Positions 1 to 12,688 of a stretch of 64,000 bases of DNA are shown one piece after another. Made by a program: the position numbers and the translations under genes. Origin of the DNA: Mesoplasma entomophilum (lineage in GTDB: Bacteria; Bacillota_I; Bacilli_A; Mycoplasmatales; Mycoplasmataceae); NCBI RefSeq assembly GCF_002804125.1, contig NZ_CP024966.1, positions 1 through 64,000 of the forward strand. Reading direction: 5' to 3'. Below the pieces are notes generated by a model. The model did no database searches and was not told the origin of the DNA. It worked only from the letters and a program-made list of their open reading frames with translations. Every line of letters begins with the position of its first letter. Within the stretch, counting starts at the first letter, position 1.

Positions 1-1332
1 ATGGAAACAAAATTATTGTGAGAGCAAATAGTTAATAAACTAAGCAAAGAAAAATTGATAGATCAAGACATAGTTGAAGAATACATTGTAACTTCTGAAT
101 TATTAAAAATGTCTGATAAAGAATTTGTAATTCTTGTAAGATCAAATCTTGGTGTAACAATTTTAAATGAGTTTAAAGAAGTATTCATATATGAGTTTAA
201 AACACTATTAAATGATTATGTTTCTGTTGAGTTTTCAACAAAAGAAGTATTTGAGAAAATTAGTAAAAAAGAAGAAAAAAAGGAAAAATTAATTATTTCT
301 TTACCTGAGAATTCTTTAACATTTGATAATTTCATTGTTGGATCTAGCAATAAACAAGCAAATTTAGCTGCAAAAAGTGTTGCTGCAAATCCTGGTTCTT
401 CATTTAACCCATTATTCATTTATGGAGATTCTGGTTTAGGTAAAACTCACCTTTTACAGGCTATTAAAAATCAAGCACTTTTAAGTAATAAAAAAGTTTT
501 ATATTTAACTTCTGAAGAATTTACAAAAAAAGTTGTTAATGCTTTAAATAAAGGCGATTTAAACGAAATTGAGGAATTAAAAAATGAAATAAATTCTAAT
601 GATTTTTTTATTTTAGATGATGTTCAATTTCTTAGTAAAAAAGACAAAACAAATGAATTTTTCTTTAATATAATTAATAATTTTACTGAAAATGGGAAAC
701 AATTAGTTTTTTCAAGTGATAAAACACCAGAATTACTTAATGGTTTTGACAAAAGAATGATAACTAGATTTAACTCTGGTCTTTCAACACCAATTAATTC
801 ACTCGACATTCCTACAGCTAAATTAATAATTGAATGAGAAATAAAAAAACAAGGACTTAAGCAAAAAGTTAAAGAAGACGCAGTTGTTTATTTAGCTCAA
901 AATTTTAGCGATGATGTCAGAAAAATTAAAGGTTTAGTTAATAGATTATTATTTTTCGGTATACAAAATGATTTAGGACATATTATTGATTTAGAAGATG
1001 TTGTTGATTTATTCAAGGATACTCCTTCTGCTAATTTAGGTTTACTGAATGTTAAAAAAATAAAAGAAATTGTAGGGAAAAAATACGATGTTACATTAAA
1101 AGCTATTGATGGGAAAGCTAGAACAACAGCAATTAAAAATGCTAGACATCTTTCAATGTATTTTGCGAAAATAATTTTAAATCATACTTCTACTCAGATT
1201 GGCGCTGAATTCGGAGGAAGAGATCATAGTACTGTTTTAAGTGCTATTTCACGTATTGAAAAGTTGATTTATAAAGAAAAAGAATTTAAAAAAATAGTAG
1301 AGTCATTAAAAAATGAAATAATAGGGAAATAG
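1..1332 (+). CDS. dnaA: Chromosomal replication initiator DnaA
   Basis: DnaA binds DnaA boxes at oriC, opens the duplex and loads the helicase. The frame runs 443 codons from ATG at base 1 to TAG at 1330-1332 if TGA is Trp (for example codons 7 and 279). Visible motifs: Walker A GDSGLGKT at residues 142-149, Walker B ILDDV at 204-208, and the domain IV DNA-binding signature GGRDHSTVL near 405-413. Length is normal for the family. The poorly conserved N-terminus (about residues 1-100) fits domains I and II. The next gene is dnaN, the classic origin arrangement. Upstream sequence is outside the window. Confidence 0.97.
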
Positions 1333-1559
1333 GTTGTTTTTACGATCTATTTTTTTTTGTGTGGAAAAAGTTTTAAAGTTGTTGGTAATAATTATTTGGT
1401 AACCCCTATTATATAGGTTATTTTATGGTTTTCCACATATCAACTCTATTATTAATATTACCTATATAAACAATAATATAATATATAAAAAAGCACGTCT
1501 TTTATTTTGTTTTTAAAGTTAAAATATGAGATAATATATATTGAAATAAGAGGTGTTAT
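1333..1559. other. dnaA-dnaN spacer, candidate oriC
   Basis: This 227-base, very AT-rich spacer holds two 9-mers one base off the DnaA-box consensus TTATCCACA. TTTTCCACA lies on the minus strand at 1360-1368 and on the plus strand at 1429-1437, so the two face each other. Between them is a short hairpin (CCTAT, loop TAT, ATAGG; 1405-1417). From about 1460 to 1490 follows an almost pure A/T stretch that could be the unwinding element. Mollicute origins are usually next to dnaA. The boxes are seen; origin function is inferred, and boxes upstream of dnaA would lie outside the window. Confidence 0.6.
1507..1535 (+). promoter_or_regulatory. Probable dnaN promoter
   Basis: TTGTTT at 1507-1512 and GATAAT at 1530-1535 are separated by 17 bases, a good sigma-70-type arrangement. 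A ribosome site (AAGAGG, 1548-1553) and the dnaN ATG at 1560 follow. Confidence 0.55.
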
Positions 1560-2681
1560 ATGAGATTAAGTATAAATAAATCAGTTCTTTTAAATGAACT
1601 AACAAAGGCAAGTAAATTAATAGAAGTTAAAAATGTAAACCCTGCTTTACAAGGTGTTTACATGGAAGCTAGTTTTGATAAACTTGTAATTATTTCTTCA
1701 AATACATCAACTTCTTTTAAAGCAGAACTTAATAATGAAAATTCAGATTTGATAATTGAACAGCCTGGTCGTATATTAGTTAAACCAAAGTTTATATTAG
1801 AATTGTTAAGAAAATTAGATAGTGAATTTGTAACTCTTTCTACATTTGCAGAAAATGAGTTGGAAATCATTACAGACAAATCAAGTCTTAAAGTTTCAAT
1901 TTTAAATGTTGATGAATTTCCTTTAATTGGATTTGTTGAAAATGGATTAGAGTTAACTATTGATGCTCAAGAATTTAAAACTACATTAGCACAAACAATA
2001 AATTCTATAAACGAATGAAACCAAAAAGTTGTTTTAACAGGTATGAATTTAAAAATAAAAGATAATAAACTTTCATTTGTTACAACAGATTTATTTAGAG
2101 TTAGTTTAAAAGAAATTAGTCTACCTGAAAATACAACTGAAGAAGTTGATATTATTATTCCTTATAAAACACTGATTGAATTAAGAAATTTAATAGATAG
2201 TGTTAAGGTGTTTAAAATAATAATTCATGATTCTAATGCAACTTTTAAGTTAGACAATGATTTGTTACAGTCAACATTGATTGATGGAAGATATCCTAAT
2301 GTTCATTCTGCATTTCCAACAACACATGAAATTAGACTTGAATTAAAAGCTAAAACATTATTAAAAGTATTAAGTAGATTTGAACTGACAAATGATCAAA
2401 ATATAACATCTGTTGTAAATTTGGAAATTAACCAAAATGAAATTATATTAAAAACAACAATTGTTGAAACAGCAAAATATGAAGAAAAATTTACAGAATA
2501 TAAATATGAAGGAACAACTAATTTAAATATTAATTTCAACACAAAATATTTAATTGAAGCAATTAGAACATTTGATGATCAGTTAGTTCATTTAACATTT
2601 AATTCACAAAATAAACCTGTGTTGATAACTGGTGCCCAAAAACGTGATTTAAAGCAAGTTGTTTTACCAACTTATGCATAA
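1560..2681 (+). CDS. dnaN: DNA polymerase III beta subunit (sliding clamp)
   Basis: The clamp encircles DNA and tethers the replicative polymerase. The 373-codon frame runs from ATG 1560 to TAA 2679-2681 and contains a TGA Trp codon at 2016-2018 that would split it under the standard code. It starts MRLSINKSVLLNELTKASKL, typical of the N-terminal clamp domain, and ends in the conserved region PVLITGAQKRDLKQVVLPTYA, close to the usual PVMI...YLVLPVR end. AAGAGG lies 6-11 bases upstream of the start. Position after dnaA supports the call. Confidence 0.95.
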
Positions 2682-2682
2682 T

Positions 2683-2716
2683 AAAAAAAATCAGGAAATA
2701 TCCTGATTTTATTTTT
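2683..2716. terminator. Bidirectional terminator, dnaN / MreB-like gene
   Basis: The hairpin TCAGGA (2691-2696), loop AATA, TCCTGA (2701-2706) has an A-run before it and a T-run after it. It can therefore end transcription from both convergent genes. Confidence 0.85.
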
Positions 2717-3683
2717 TTAAATTTAATAGTTTCAATGTACCTTCAATATCTGAATAACCACGTTTTTTAGAAATAGTTACAGGGAAGTTAAAGAAATCTT
2801 CAAAGAAATCTTTAACCCCACTTATTCCAGCCAATTCACCAGTTACATATAAACCATTTTTAACAACACCACTTCTAATTATTGCTGAAGAATTTTCTAA
2901 AACTGAAGTTATTAATGATTTGTAGTTTGTAAATGATTTAATAAATATCTTTTTAAATTCTTCACTAACGCAAACTACACTTCTTCTTTCGTTAGTAATA
3001 ATATCTTTACCAACAATACTTAACTCTAACTCGTCTCTTAATTTTATAATTGTTCCTAATGATCATTTTATTTTTTCAATCATATCACTATCAACTGAAA
3101 TAGAATATTCTTCCTTTATGAATTGATTTAAAGACTCATCTAAAAACTTTTCAGCATAAATTGTTTCTTTCTCATTAATTATTTTTCCTTCAACAATTAA
3201 AGCAACTTTAGCATAAGCTTGATTAATGTCTAAAATCAATACTCCATACTCATCTTTAATATCAGCATTAGCTCCCAGAGCAGAAAGTATTATTCTTGGA
3301 GCAAAAGTTATTGAAGTGAAGTTTGTGTTTTCATTGAATAAATTCTTAAAGAATTCTTGAATGAAATCATTATCAGAATTTGGGCAAGAAATAACAATTT
3401 TGGCTCCATCAAATTCTTCTTTAAATCTTTCAACAAGGATGGTAGCGTAATGTTTAAAAATTTCTAAATTTTGAATTACATATTTATCAAGAATGTTAAC
3501 AACTTTTAAAGGATCGTCTAGTCTGCCTATAGTATTTTTAACATCACGACCATATAAAACAATTTCAGTTGTTAAAACATTTCAACAAACTAAACTAAAA
3601 TCATCATATATTTTACCTTTATCAGATGAAATTATTCTTGTAAATTCTTCACCAAAAACTATTCCTATTTTTTTATTACTCAT
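2709..3683 (-). CDS. Divergent MreB/actin-like protein with degenerate nucleotide site
   Basis: The minus-strand frame of 324 codons starts at ATG 3683 (GAGGAG just upstream) and stops at 2711-2709; TGA Trp codons are read through. The N-terminal third follows the MreB pattern: a segment reading YGRDVKNTIGR corresponds to the GEEAKNMLGR region, and the C-terminus GELAGISGVKDFFEDFFNFP matches the actin adenosine/C-terminal region. The nucleotide-binding loops are poor. The phosphate-1 position reads IGIVFGEEFT (about residues 6-15) instead of DLGTANT. The phosphate-2 position reads LDINQAYAKV (D152 onward) instead of DIGGGTTEV. It may be a non-hydrolysing cytoskeletal paralogue. Residue spacing was aligned by eye; function is inferred. 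Confidence 0.65.
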
Positions 3684-3717
3684 AAAACTCCTCACTTTTC
3701 TCACATTAATTATAGTA

Positions 3718-3747
3718 TATAATAAACTTAATGTTAGATATAGGTGA
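3718..3747 (+). promoter_or_regulatory. -10 box and ribosome site deciding the rnmV start
   Basis: TATAAT at 3718-3723 would place the RNA start near 3730. AGGTGA at 3742-3747 is four bases from the ATG at 3752. The in-frame ATG at 3731 has no ribosome site, so 3752 is preferred. Confidence 0.5.
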
Positions 3748-3751
3748 ATTA

Positions 3752-4279
3752 ATGGTAAATGAGATAATTATTGTTGAAGGTAAATCAGATTCACAAAAAT
3801 TAAAGAAAATATATGGTAAAAATTTAATAACAATTGAAACAAATGGCCTTGGACTTAATAGTAAAAAATTAAATTTAATTAAGGAATTAAGTAAAATTAA
3901 TAAGATCATTATATTTACAGACCCAGATGGACCAGGTAAAAAAATAAGAGAAACTTTAATTGAGTTTTTAGATACAGATGTTTTTAATGCATTTATTTTA
4001 AAACAAGATATAAATAAAAATTCTAAGAAAATTGGAATTGCTGAAGCCAATGATGAGGCTATAAAAAATGCATTGAATAATTTAATAACATATAATAAAA
4101 ATAATAATTCAATTTCTTGAGATGAATATGTTAATAATGATTTTTATTTAAAAGTTAATCGAGTAAAAATAACATCTCATTTTAATCTAAACGATGAAAT
4201 GAGTTCAAAAAGCTTATTTAAATGACTAAATTGAATGAATTTAAATGTAGAAAACATAGAAAAAATAATAGGAGAGTAG
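3752..4279 (+). CDS. rnmV: Ribonuclease M5 (5S rRNA maturation)
   Basis: RNase M5 trims 5S rRNA precursor with a TOPRIM nuclease domain. The protein is 175 residues, close to family length. TOPRIM motifs are clear: IIIVEGKSD with E9, and IFTDPDGPGKK with D57 and D59. The reading frame crosses TGA Trp codons at 4118-4120 and later. ATG 3752 is chosen over ATG 3731 because AGGTGA lies just upstream and the N-terminus then matches the family. TAG at 4277-4279 is one base from the rsmA start, the usual rnmV-ksgA pair. Confidence 0.92.
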
Positions 4280-4280
4280 A

Positions 4281-5084
4281 ATGAAAGTTGAAGCAAAGAA
4301 AAAGTTCGGTCAGAACTTTATAAGTGATCAAAACTTAATTAAAAAAATAGTTTCAATATTAGGTGATGATGAGGATCAATTAATTATTGAAATTGGGCCA
4401 GGAACAGGTGCATTAACTAAATTACTTGCACAAAAGTATAACAAAGTTGTGGCTATTGAAATTGATACGGATATGGAACCAATTTTAAAAAAAGAGGTTC
4501 AAAGTGATAATTTTGAATTATTTCTTTCTGATGTACTTCTAGTTGATTTCGAAAAATTAATAAGTGAAAAAAAACAACACGACAATCAAAAAGTTTCAGT
4601 AATTTCAAACATGCCTTATTATATAACAAGTGAAATTCTTTTTAGAACTTTGAATGTTAGTAATATGCTAACAAAAGCTGTATTCATGATGCAAAAAGAA
4701 GTTGCTATTAGAGTTTGTTCGTACAAAGGTGAAAATAACTATAATAATCTCTCAGTTGCTTGTGAATTTTTTGCTGATAAAAAATATGAATTTACTGTAC
4801 CAAAACACATGTTTTTCCCAGTGCCTAAAGTAGATTCTGCAATAATTTCTTTAACCTTCAATAATAAATACACTGATCAAATTGAAGATAAAGATAAATT
4901 TTTAACTTTTTTAAGAAAAATATTTAATAACAGAAGAAAAACAATTTTAAATAATTTATCAAATGTAACAAATGATAAAACAAAGGCAAATGAAATTCTT
5001 GATACTGTAAGAATTGATAAAAATTTAAGACCTGAAGTTATAGGATTAGAAGATTTCATTAAAATGTATATACAAATTAAATAA
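4281..5084 (+). CDS. rsmA: 16S rRNA dimethyladenosine transferase (RsmA/KsgA)
   Basis: This enzyme dimethylates two adjacent adenosines near the 3' end of 16S rRNA, using S-adenosylmethionine. The 267-residue protein starts with KKFGQNFISDQNLIKKIV, the family hallmark, then has the SAM motif IEIGPGTGALT and the catalytic NMPYYIT motif (usually NLPYYIT). The C-terminal helical domain includes RKIFNNRRKTILNNL. The ribosome site is the GGAGAG overlapping the end of rnmV, so the two are translationally coupled. A 202-base spacer to gyrB follows. Confidence 0.96.
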   Translation: MKVEAKKKFGQNFISDQNLIKKIVSILGDDEDQLIIEIGPGTGALTKLLAQKYNKVVAIEIDTDMEPILKKEVQSDNFELFLSDVLLVDFEKLISEKKQHDNQKVSVISNMPYYITSEILFRTLNVSNMLTKAVFMMQKEVAIRVCSYKGENNYNNLSVACEFFADKKYEFTVPKHMFFPVPKVDSAIISLTFNNKYTDQIEDKDKFLTFLRKIFNNRRKTILNNLSNVTNDKTKANEILDTVRIDKNLRPEVIGLEDFIKMYIQIK

Positions 5085-5238
5085 AAGCAGTTTTTAAATT
5101 ATTTTTAATTTCAAATATTCTATAAAACTCAAAATAAAGCAATTTAAAGGTATTTTTTAAGCATTTTGTTAAAAATCAGTACTTTTTATGGGTTTTAAGT
5201 TCACTGTCCATTTTGTAGTAAAATTGGCTAAATTAATA

Positions 5239-5244
5239 TATAAT
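5239..5244 (+). promoter_or_regulatory. -10 box of the gyrBA operon
   Basis: TATAAT at 5239-5244 is followed by an AT-rich stretch and the gyrB start at 5287. A candidate TTGTAG lies at 5213-5218, but the 20-base spacing is loose, so only the -10 is proposed. Confidence 0.4.
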
Positions 5245-5286
5245 ATATATTAAGTAAACTTAGAAAGAAGCGGGTGAACAAATTAT

Positions 5287-7194
<1,908 letters not shown>

Positions 7195-7220
7195 ACAAAG
7201 AATAGAAAAGGTGAATTTAA

Positions 7221-9698
7221 ATGAGTGAAAAAAACTTAGAGCATAACCACGGTATTATCAAGGGTATTGATATTGCTGCTGAGGTTAGAAAAGACTTTTT
7301 AGAATATTCAATGTCTGTTATTGTTAGTCGTGCGCTTCCAGACTTGAAGGATGGTTTAAAACCTGTTCACCGTCGTATTATTTATGCGATGAATGACTTA
7401 GGTATTACTGCAGATAAACCACACAAAAAATCAGCACGTATTGTTGGGGAAGTTATTGGTAAGTACCACCCCCATGGTGATACAGCTGTTTATGATTCAA
7501 TGGTAAGAATGGCTCAAGACTTTTCATACCGTTACCCATTAGTTGATGGACATGGTAACTTCGGCTCAATCGATGGTGATGGAGCTGCCGCTATGCGTTA
7601 TACTGAGGCTAGATTAGCTAAAGTATCAAACTTCATCATTAAAGATATTGATATGAACACCGTTCCTTTTGTTGATAACTATGATGCTAGTGAAAGAGAG
7701 CCTGCTTATTTAACAGGATACTTCCCTAACTTATTAGCCAATGGAGCTATGGGTATTGCTGTTGGGATGGCAACAAGTATTCCACCACATAACTTAAGAG
7801 AAGTAATTAGTGCAATTCACGCTTTCATTGATAATAAAGATATTACAATTGATGAAATTTTAGATAACCACATTATGGGACCAGATTTCCCTACAGGTGC
7901 GTTAATGACAAATGGAATCAGAATGCGTGAAGGTTATAAAACTGGTAGAGGTGCTGTAACTATTCGTGCTAAAGTAGCTCTTGAAGAAAATGATCGTCAT
8001 GCAAGATTTATAATTACTGAAATTCCATACCAAACTAATAAAGCTAAATTAATTGAAAGAATTGCTGAATTGGTTAAAACAAAACAATTAGAAGGTATTT
8101 CAGATATTCGTGATGAATCTAACTACGAAGGTATTAGAATTGTTATTGAATTAAGACGTGATTCAAATCCAGATGTTGTTTTATCTAAGTTATATAAATT
8201 TACTAACTTACAAACAACATACTCATTGAACTTATTATCATTACACAATAACATTCCTGTGTTATTAGATTTAAAATCAATCATTAAACATTATGTTGAT
8301 TTCCAAATAAATGTAATTATTAAACGTTCAATTTTTGAAAAAGATAAAATTGAAAAACGTTTCCACATCTTAGAAGCTTTAGATACTGCATTAGATAACA
8401 TTGATGCTATTGTTAATATTTTAAGAAACTCACCAGAGTCAAACGAAGCTAAAATGAAATTAACAGAATCGTTTGGATTTGATGAAGAACAAAACAAAGC
8501 TATCTTAGATATGAGATTACAACGTTTAGTTGGATTAGAACGTGGAAAAATTCAACAAGAAATGGCTCAAATCAAGGAAAGAATTGATTATTTAACATTA
8601 TTAATTTCAGATGAAACAGAACAAAACAATGTACTTAAAAATCAATTATCTGAAATCGCTGAAAAATTTGGTGATAACAGAAGAACTGAAACTATTGATG
8701 AAGGATTAATGGACATCGAAGATGAAGAATTAATTCCTGATGTTAAAACAATGATTCTTTTAAGCGAGGAAGGATACATTCGTCGTGTTGATCCAGAAGA
8801 ATTTAGAGTGCAAAAACGTGGAGGTAGAGGAGTTAGTGTTAACTCATCTAATGAGGATCCAATTGTAATTGCAACAATGGGTAAAATGCGTGACTGAGTA
8901 CTATTCTTTACTAATTCAGGTAAAGTATTTAGAACAAAAGCATACAACATTAGACAATACTCACGTACAGCACGTGGATTACCAATCGTTAACTTCTTAA
9001 ATGGGCTAACAGCAGATGATAAAATTACAGCTATTCTTCCATTAAGAAATGTAAAAGAAAAAATGAATTACTTAACTTTCATTACTGAAAAAGGAATGAT
9101 TAAAAAAACAGATATTTCATTATTCGATAACATCAATAAGAATGGTAAAATAGCTATTAACTTAAAAGAGGATGATCAATTAGTAACAGTATTTGCTACA
9201 ACTGGTGAAGATACAATTTTTGTTGCTAACAAATCAGGAAAAGTTATTAGAATTCAAGAAAATATTGTTAGACCACTTTCAAGAACAGCATCAGGAGTTA
9301 AAGCTATTAAACTTGATGATAAAGATGTTGTGGTTGGAGCAGTTACTTCATTTGGCATTGAAAATATTACTACTATTTCATCAAAAGGAAGTTTCAAAAA
9401 AACAAATATTGATGAATATAGAATTTCTGGTCGTAATGGAAAAGGAATTAAAGTAATGAACCTAAACGAAAAAACAGGTGACTTTAAATCAATTATTGCA
9501 GCTAGAGAAACTGACTTAGTATGTATTATTTCAACTGATGGAAACTTAATTAAAACAAAAGCATCAGATATTCCTGTTTTAGGAAGAGCTGCAGCTGGAG
9601 TTAGAGGTATTCGCTTAAGTGAAGGCAATAAAATACAAGCAGTAATGCTTGAGTATCGCAAACACGGAGAAGAAAACCAAGAATTCGAAGAAGATTAA
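7221..9698 (+). CDS. gyrA: DNA gyrase subunit A
   Basis: GyrA breaks and reseals DNA. The frame is 825 codons (ATG 7221, TAA 9696-9698). The catalytic tyrosine is Y127 in AAMRYTEAR. The C-terminal beta-pinwheel begins with the GyrA box variant QKRGGRG at about 531-537, which argues for GyrA rather than ParC. A GGTGA ribosome site lies 6-10 bases before the start. A single TGA Trp at about 8895 and others lie inside the frame. A strong terminator follows at 9734. Confidence 0.97.
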
Positions 9699-10104
9699 AA
9701 TTAAAGGAAATATATTTTCGAAATAAATTTTTGAACTGTAATTTTTATGAAAAACTCATAAGAATTATAGTTTTTTTAATGTACTGAAAACTAAAGTAGT
9801 TAACATTAATGTTTAAAAGTTTTAAAAAGAAATTTAAGAGTTAATAGATAAAAGAGTGTAGAGAGCGAATTTTATATCCAATTAAAATAATTTAATATGT
9901 TTTAAATGATACTAATATTTAGTTTAAACTGCTCCAAATTATTTTAATAACTTAAATTATGCTGGTAAATCTAAAAAATAGGAGCGCGTTGATGAATGTA
10001 CTATTATGAAATACTTTCTAAAAAATAAAATACTTCATAAGTTGTGTTCTATTTTTCTATGTAAAAACATTTATGGGAAAATAGTTATGAAAGGAAATAC
10101 AATA
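9699..10104 (+). other. 406-base gap: terminator plus structured PTS leader
   Basis: The first part holds the gyrA terminator. The rest carries no convincing gene but strong secondary-structure potential. A perfect 13-bp inverted repeat pairs 9881-9893 with 9936-9948 around a 42-base loop. GCTCC at 9931-9935 matches GGAGC about 50 bases later. An imperfect TTATGAARTA repeat flanks about 17 bases near 10003-10040. The last 25 bases before the PTS gene resemble the leaders of the other two PTS genes. A regulatory leader RNA is likely but no known family was recognised. Confidence 0.5.
9734..9778 (+). terminator. gyrBA terminator
   Basis: A long, nearly complementary hairpin (arms 9734-9750 and 9755-9772, two mismatches) is followed by seven T residues. 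Confidence 0.85.
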
Positions 10105-12618
10105 ATGGAAATAAAATTTTACGCTCCCGTTGACTGTGAGATACAAAGTGTAGATAAATGTTCAGACCCAACATTTTCACAAAAAATGCTTGGTGACGGT
10201 TTTTTAGTAAAACCACAAAAAGGTGATTTTTCTTTACCGTTTGATAGAGCACAAGTAGTTATGGTTTTTGACACAAAACATGCTTATGGTCTTGATATTA
10301 ATGGATTAGGAATACTAATTCATTGTGGCTTGGAAACTGTTTCGCTTAAAGGAAAACCATTTAAAACAACTTTGATAAGTAATCAAAAAATTTTATTAGG
10401 TGAAAAAATGTTTGATGTCGATTTAAAATATCTTACTGAAAAAAACATTTCTTCTGAAACACCAATTGTTTTTGATAAGCAAGTCAAGATTAAAGATTTT
10501 AAAGAAGGGAACTATAAAAAAGGTCAGTTTGTTTGTTCAATTGAACTTCTTGATAAGTTAGAAGAAATAAAAATTGAAACAATAGATGATTTCTTTAATG
10601 TTAAAAATAAATATGAAAAAGTAGCTTTTGAAATTAATAAACTAGTTGGTTCAAAAGTAAACTATAAAGAAGTGTATAATTGTATGACGAGATTGCGATT
10701 TACAATAATTGATAAATCATTAGTTAATGAAGAAGAGTTACTTGCGTTAGATATTGTAAAACAAATTGTTTGAAATGGTAATGAACTTCAAATAATAATA
10801 GGACAAGATGTTTTTAAAGTAAGAGAGGAAATATCTAGCCAAAATCAATTTATAAGCTCTGTTGTAAGTTCGAAAGAACGCAAATCAGTAGCTGAATCAT
10901 TTTTTCAGATGGTTGGTGCAACAATGGTTAGAACTATACCAATAATGACAGGAACTGGTATAGTGCAAGCTTTAATTGCAATTTTAGTTTTATGTAAAGT
11001 CATGCCAAATATTGTTACTTCGCAAACTGCAGGTTCTGGTTCAATTTCTCTTTTCGATCCGAATCTTAATGTTGGTTGAGTTGTCTTATTTGTAATTGGT
11101 AGAACAGCTGGCTTTTTTACAGGTATTGCTATCGCTTACACAGCGGCTGAATATTTTAAATTAAATCCTGTGCTTGGTATTGGTATTGGTATTATTATGT
11201 GTGCTCCAATAATTTTCTTGGATGGAGGTCAAAACGGAATTGGATATGAAAAAGTTTGATGAGATTTAGGAACTTTAAATACTCAAAATATACCATTCAA
11301 TGGTATTACAAAAATTTTTAGAATAGTTCCTTTAGGAACAAAATTTTTAGTTATCATTCCAATAATATATATAGGTCAAAAAGTAGATCAATGAGTTAGA
11401 AAATGAATGCCGGTAAGTTTAGATTTATTATTCAGACCATTTATAGTATTTTTGGTTCCATCAATAGTAGGTTTCTTTTTATTTACACCTATGTGAAATG
11501 TTATAGAAGCCTTATTGGGTTCATTATTTTTTTACTTAGCTAAAGCACCTTTTGGTATAGGTGTAGGTTTAGCAGTGGGTCTATGACAAGTTTGTGTTAT
11601 ATTTGGTGTTCATGGTCCGTTATCAATTTTGGGTCAAATAGAATATATTGCAAATCGTGGATGGGGTTACTTATTTATTGCTGCAAGTCTTTCAGTTTGA
11701 GCACAACTTGGTGCATTAATTGGGGTAGCAATAATCACAAAAAATAGTGTATTAAAAAAACAAGCTTGAGGAATGGTTCCTATGGGAGTTCTTGGGATAA
11801 CTGAACCAATTCTTTATGGAATTAATTTACCAAAGAAAAGACCTCTTTACGCAGGTATAATTGCAGCTTTCATTGCGGGTGCTTTATGTAATTGGTTAAA
11901 AGTTTCAGGTAGACTTACAACAGGTATGGGTATTTTTGCCATATTAGGTTATTTTTCTGAGCCACCTTTTGGAGGTGTTGCTCCTTTGGGAACATTATCA
12001 AATGGACTATTCTTTATTTTGGGTGCCTTGGTTGCTCTAGGTTTAGGAATAATTATAACATTGCTAATTTTTAAAGAACGTATTGATGAGTCAACACTTG
12101 TTAACAAAATAACTAAAAAATTAATAAACAAAATATTTAAAAATAAAGACCTAAATAAAGATGTTGCTAATGAAATATCAAATACTTTAAAACAATTAAA
12201 CAAAATATATTCTGCTGATGAAATGAAATATTTAAAAGAACAAGAAAAAGAAATTCAAAAATATTTAAAAATATCTACGAAAATTAATAATAAGATTGAA
12301 AGAAATGATGCTTTAATTGAAAAACTTTTTGCAAAAGGAAAAAAAGCTATTCAAAATCAAAAACAGGAAAAAGCATTAAAAATTAAATCAAAAATAGATG
12401 AGTTATCAAATATTGATTTGTCAACACAAGAGGTTGAAAAAGATCAGCAAAGAAATAAAATTGATTTTGAAGGAATTATTAAATTAAGAAATGAAAAAGA
12501 GAAGTTAATTAGAAAAACACTTGATTTAGTTCAAAAAACACAAAAAATTGATTTATCAACTTATATACAAGAATATAATTATAGTATAAATTCTTTATTG
12601 CAAAATTATGGATTATAA
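10105..12618 (+). CDS. PTS beta-glucoside-type EII, domain order A-B-C (no. 1)
   Basis: This membrane permease takes up and phosphorylates a sugar at the expense of PEP. The protein has 837 residues. Order: IIA (glucose type, about 1-150, phosphohistidine H73 in LIHCGLETVSLKG), IIB (about 175-255, phosphocysteine C193 in YNCMTRLRF), then membrane IIC (about 270-660) with the GITEP signature at 564-568. A charged coiled-coil tail of about 175 residues follows. Classical beta-glucoside EII proteins run B-C-A, so IIA is moved to the front. The upstream in-frame codon at 10006 would add 33 residues, but AAGGAAA before ATG 10105 and the homologous starts of the two paralogues support 10105. Substrate is inferred from the neighbouring GH1 genes. 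Confidence 0.9.
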
Positions 12619-12630
12619 ATAAAATATCTA

Positions 12631-12660
12631 AAGAGCATGAAAAGTTATGCTCTTTTTTTT
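12631..12660 (+). terminator. Terminator after PTS no. 1
   Basis: Stem AAGAGCAT (12631-12638), 8-base loop, ATGCTCTT (12647-12654), then a T-run. Confidence 0.88.
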
Positions 12661-12688
12661 ATAATTAAATAAGAATATGGAGGTTTTT

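Noticed and set aside
1560-2681. Apparent pseudogenes split by in-frame TGA (dnaN, gyrB, hslO, pdh genes and others)
   Set aside because: All splits are at TGA only, often at conserved Trp sites, so they reflect code 4, not decay. The lipoprotein at 32262 is the only real frame change found.
3493-3747. Small plus-strand frame over the start of the MreB-like gene
   Set aside because: It runs opposite a better-supported gene, with no ribosome site, and its end covers the divergent promoter region.
9254-9661. 135-codon minus-strand frame inside gyrA
   Set aside because: Lies wholly in the gyrA pinwheel region and has no homology or start signal.
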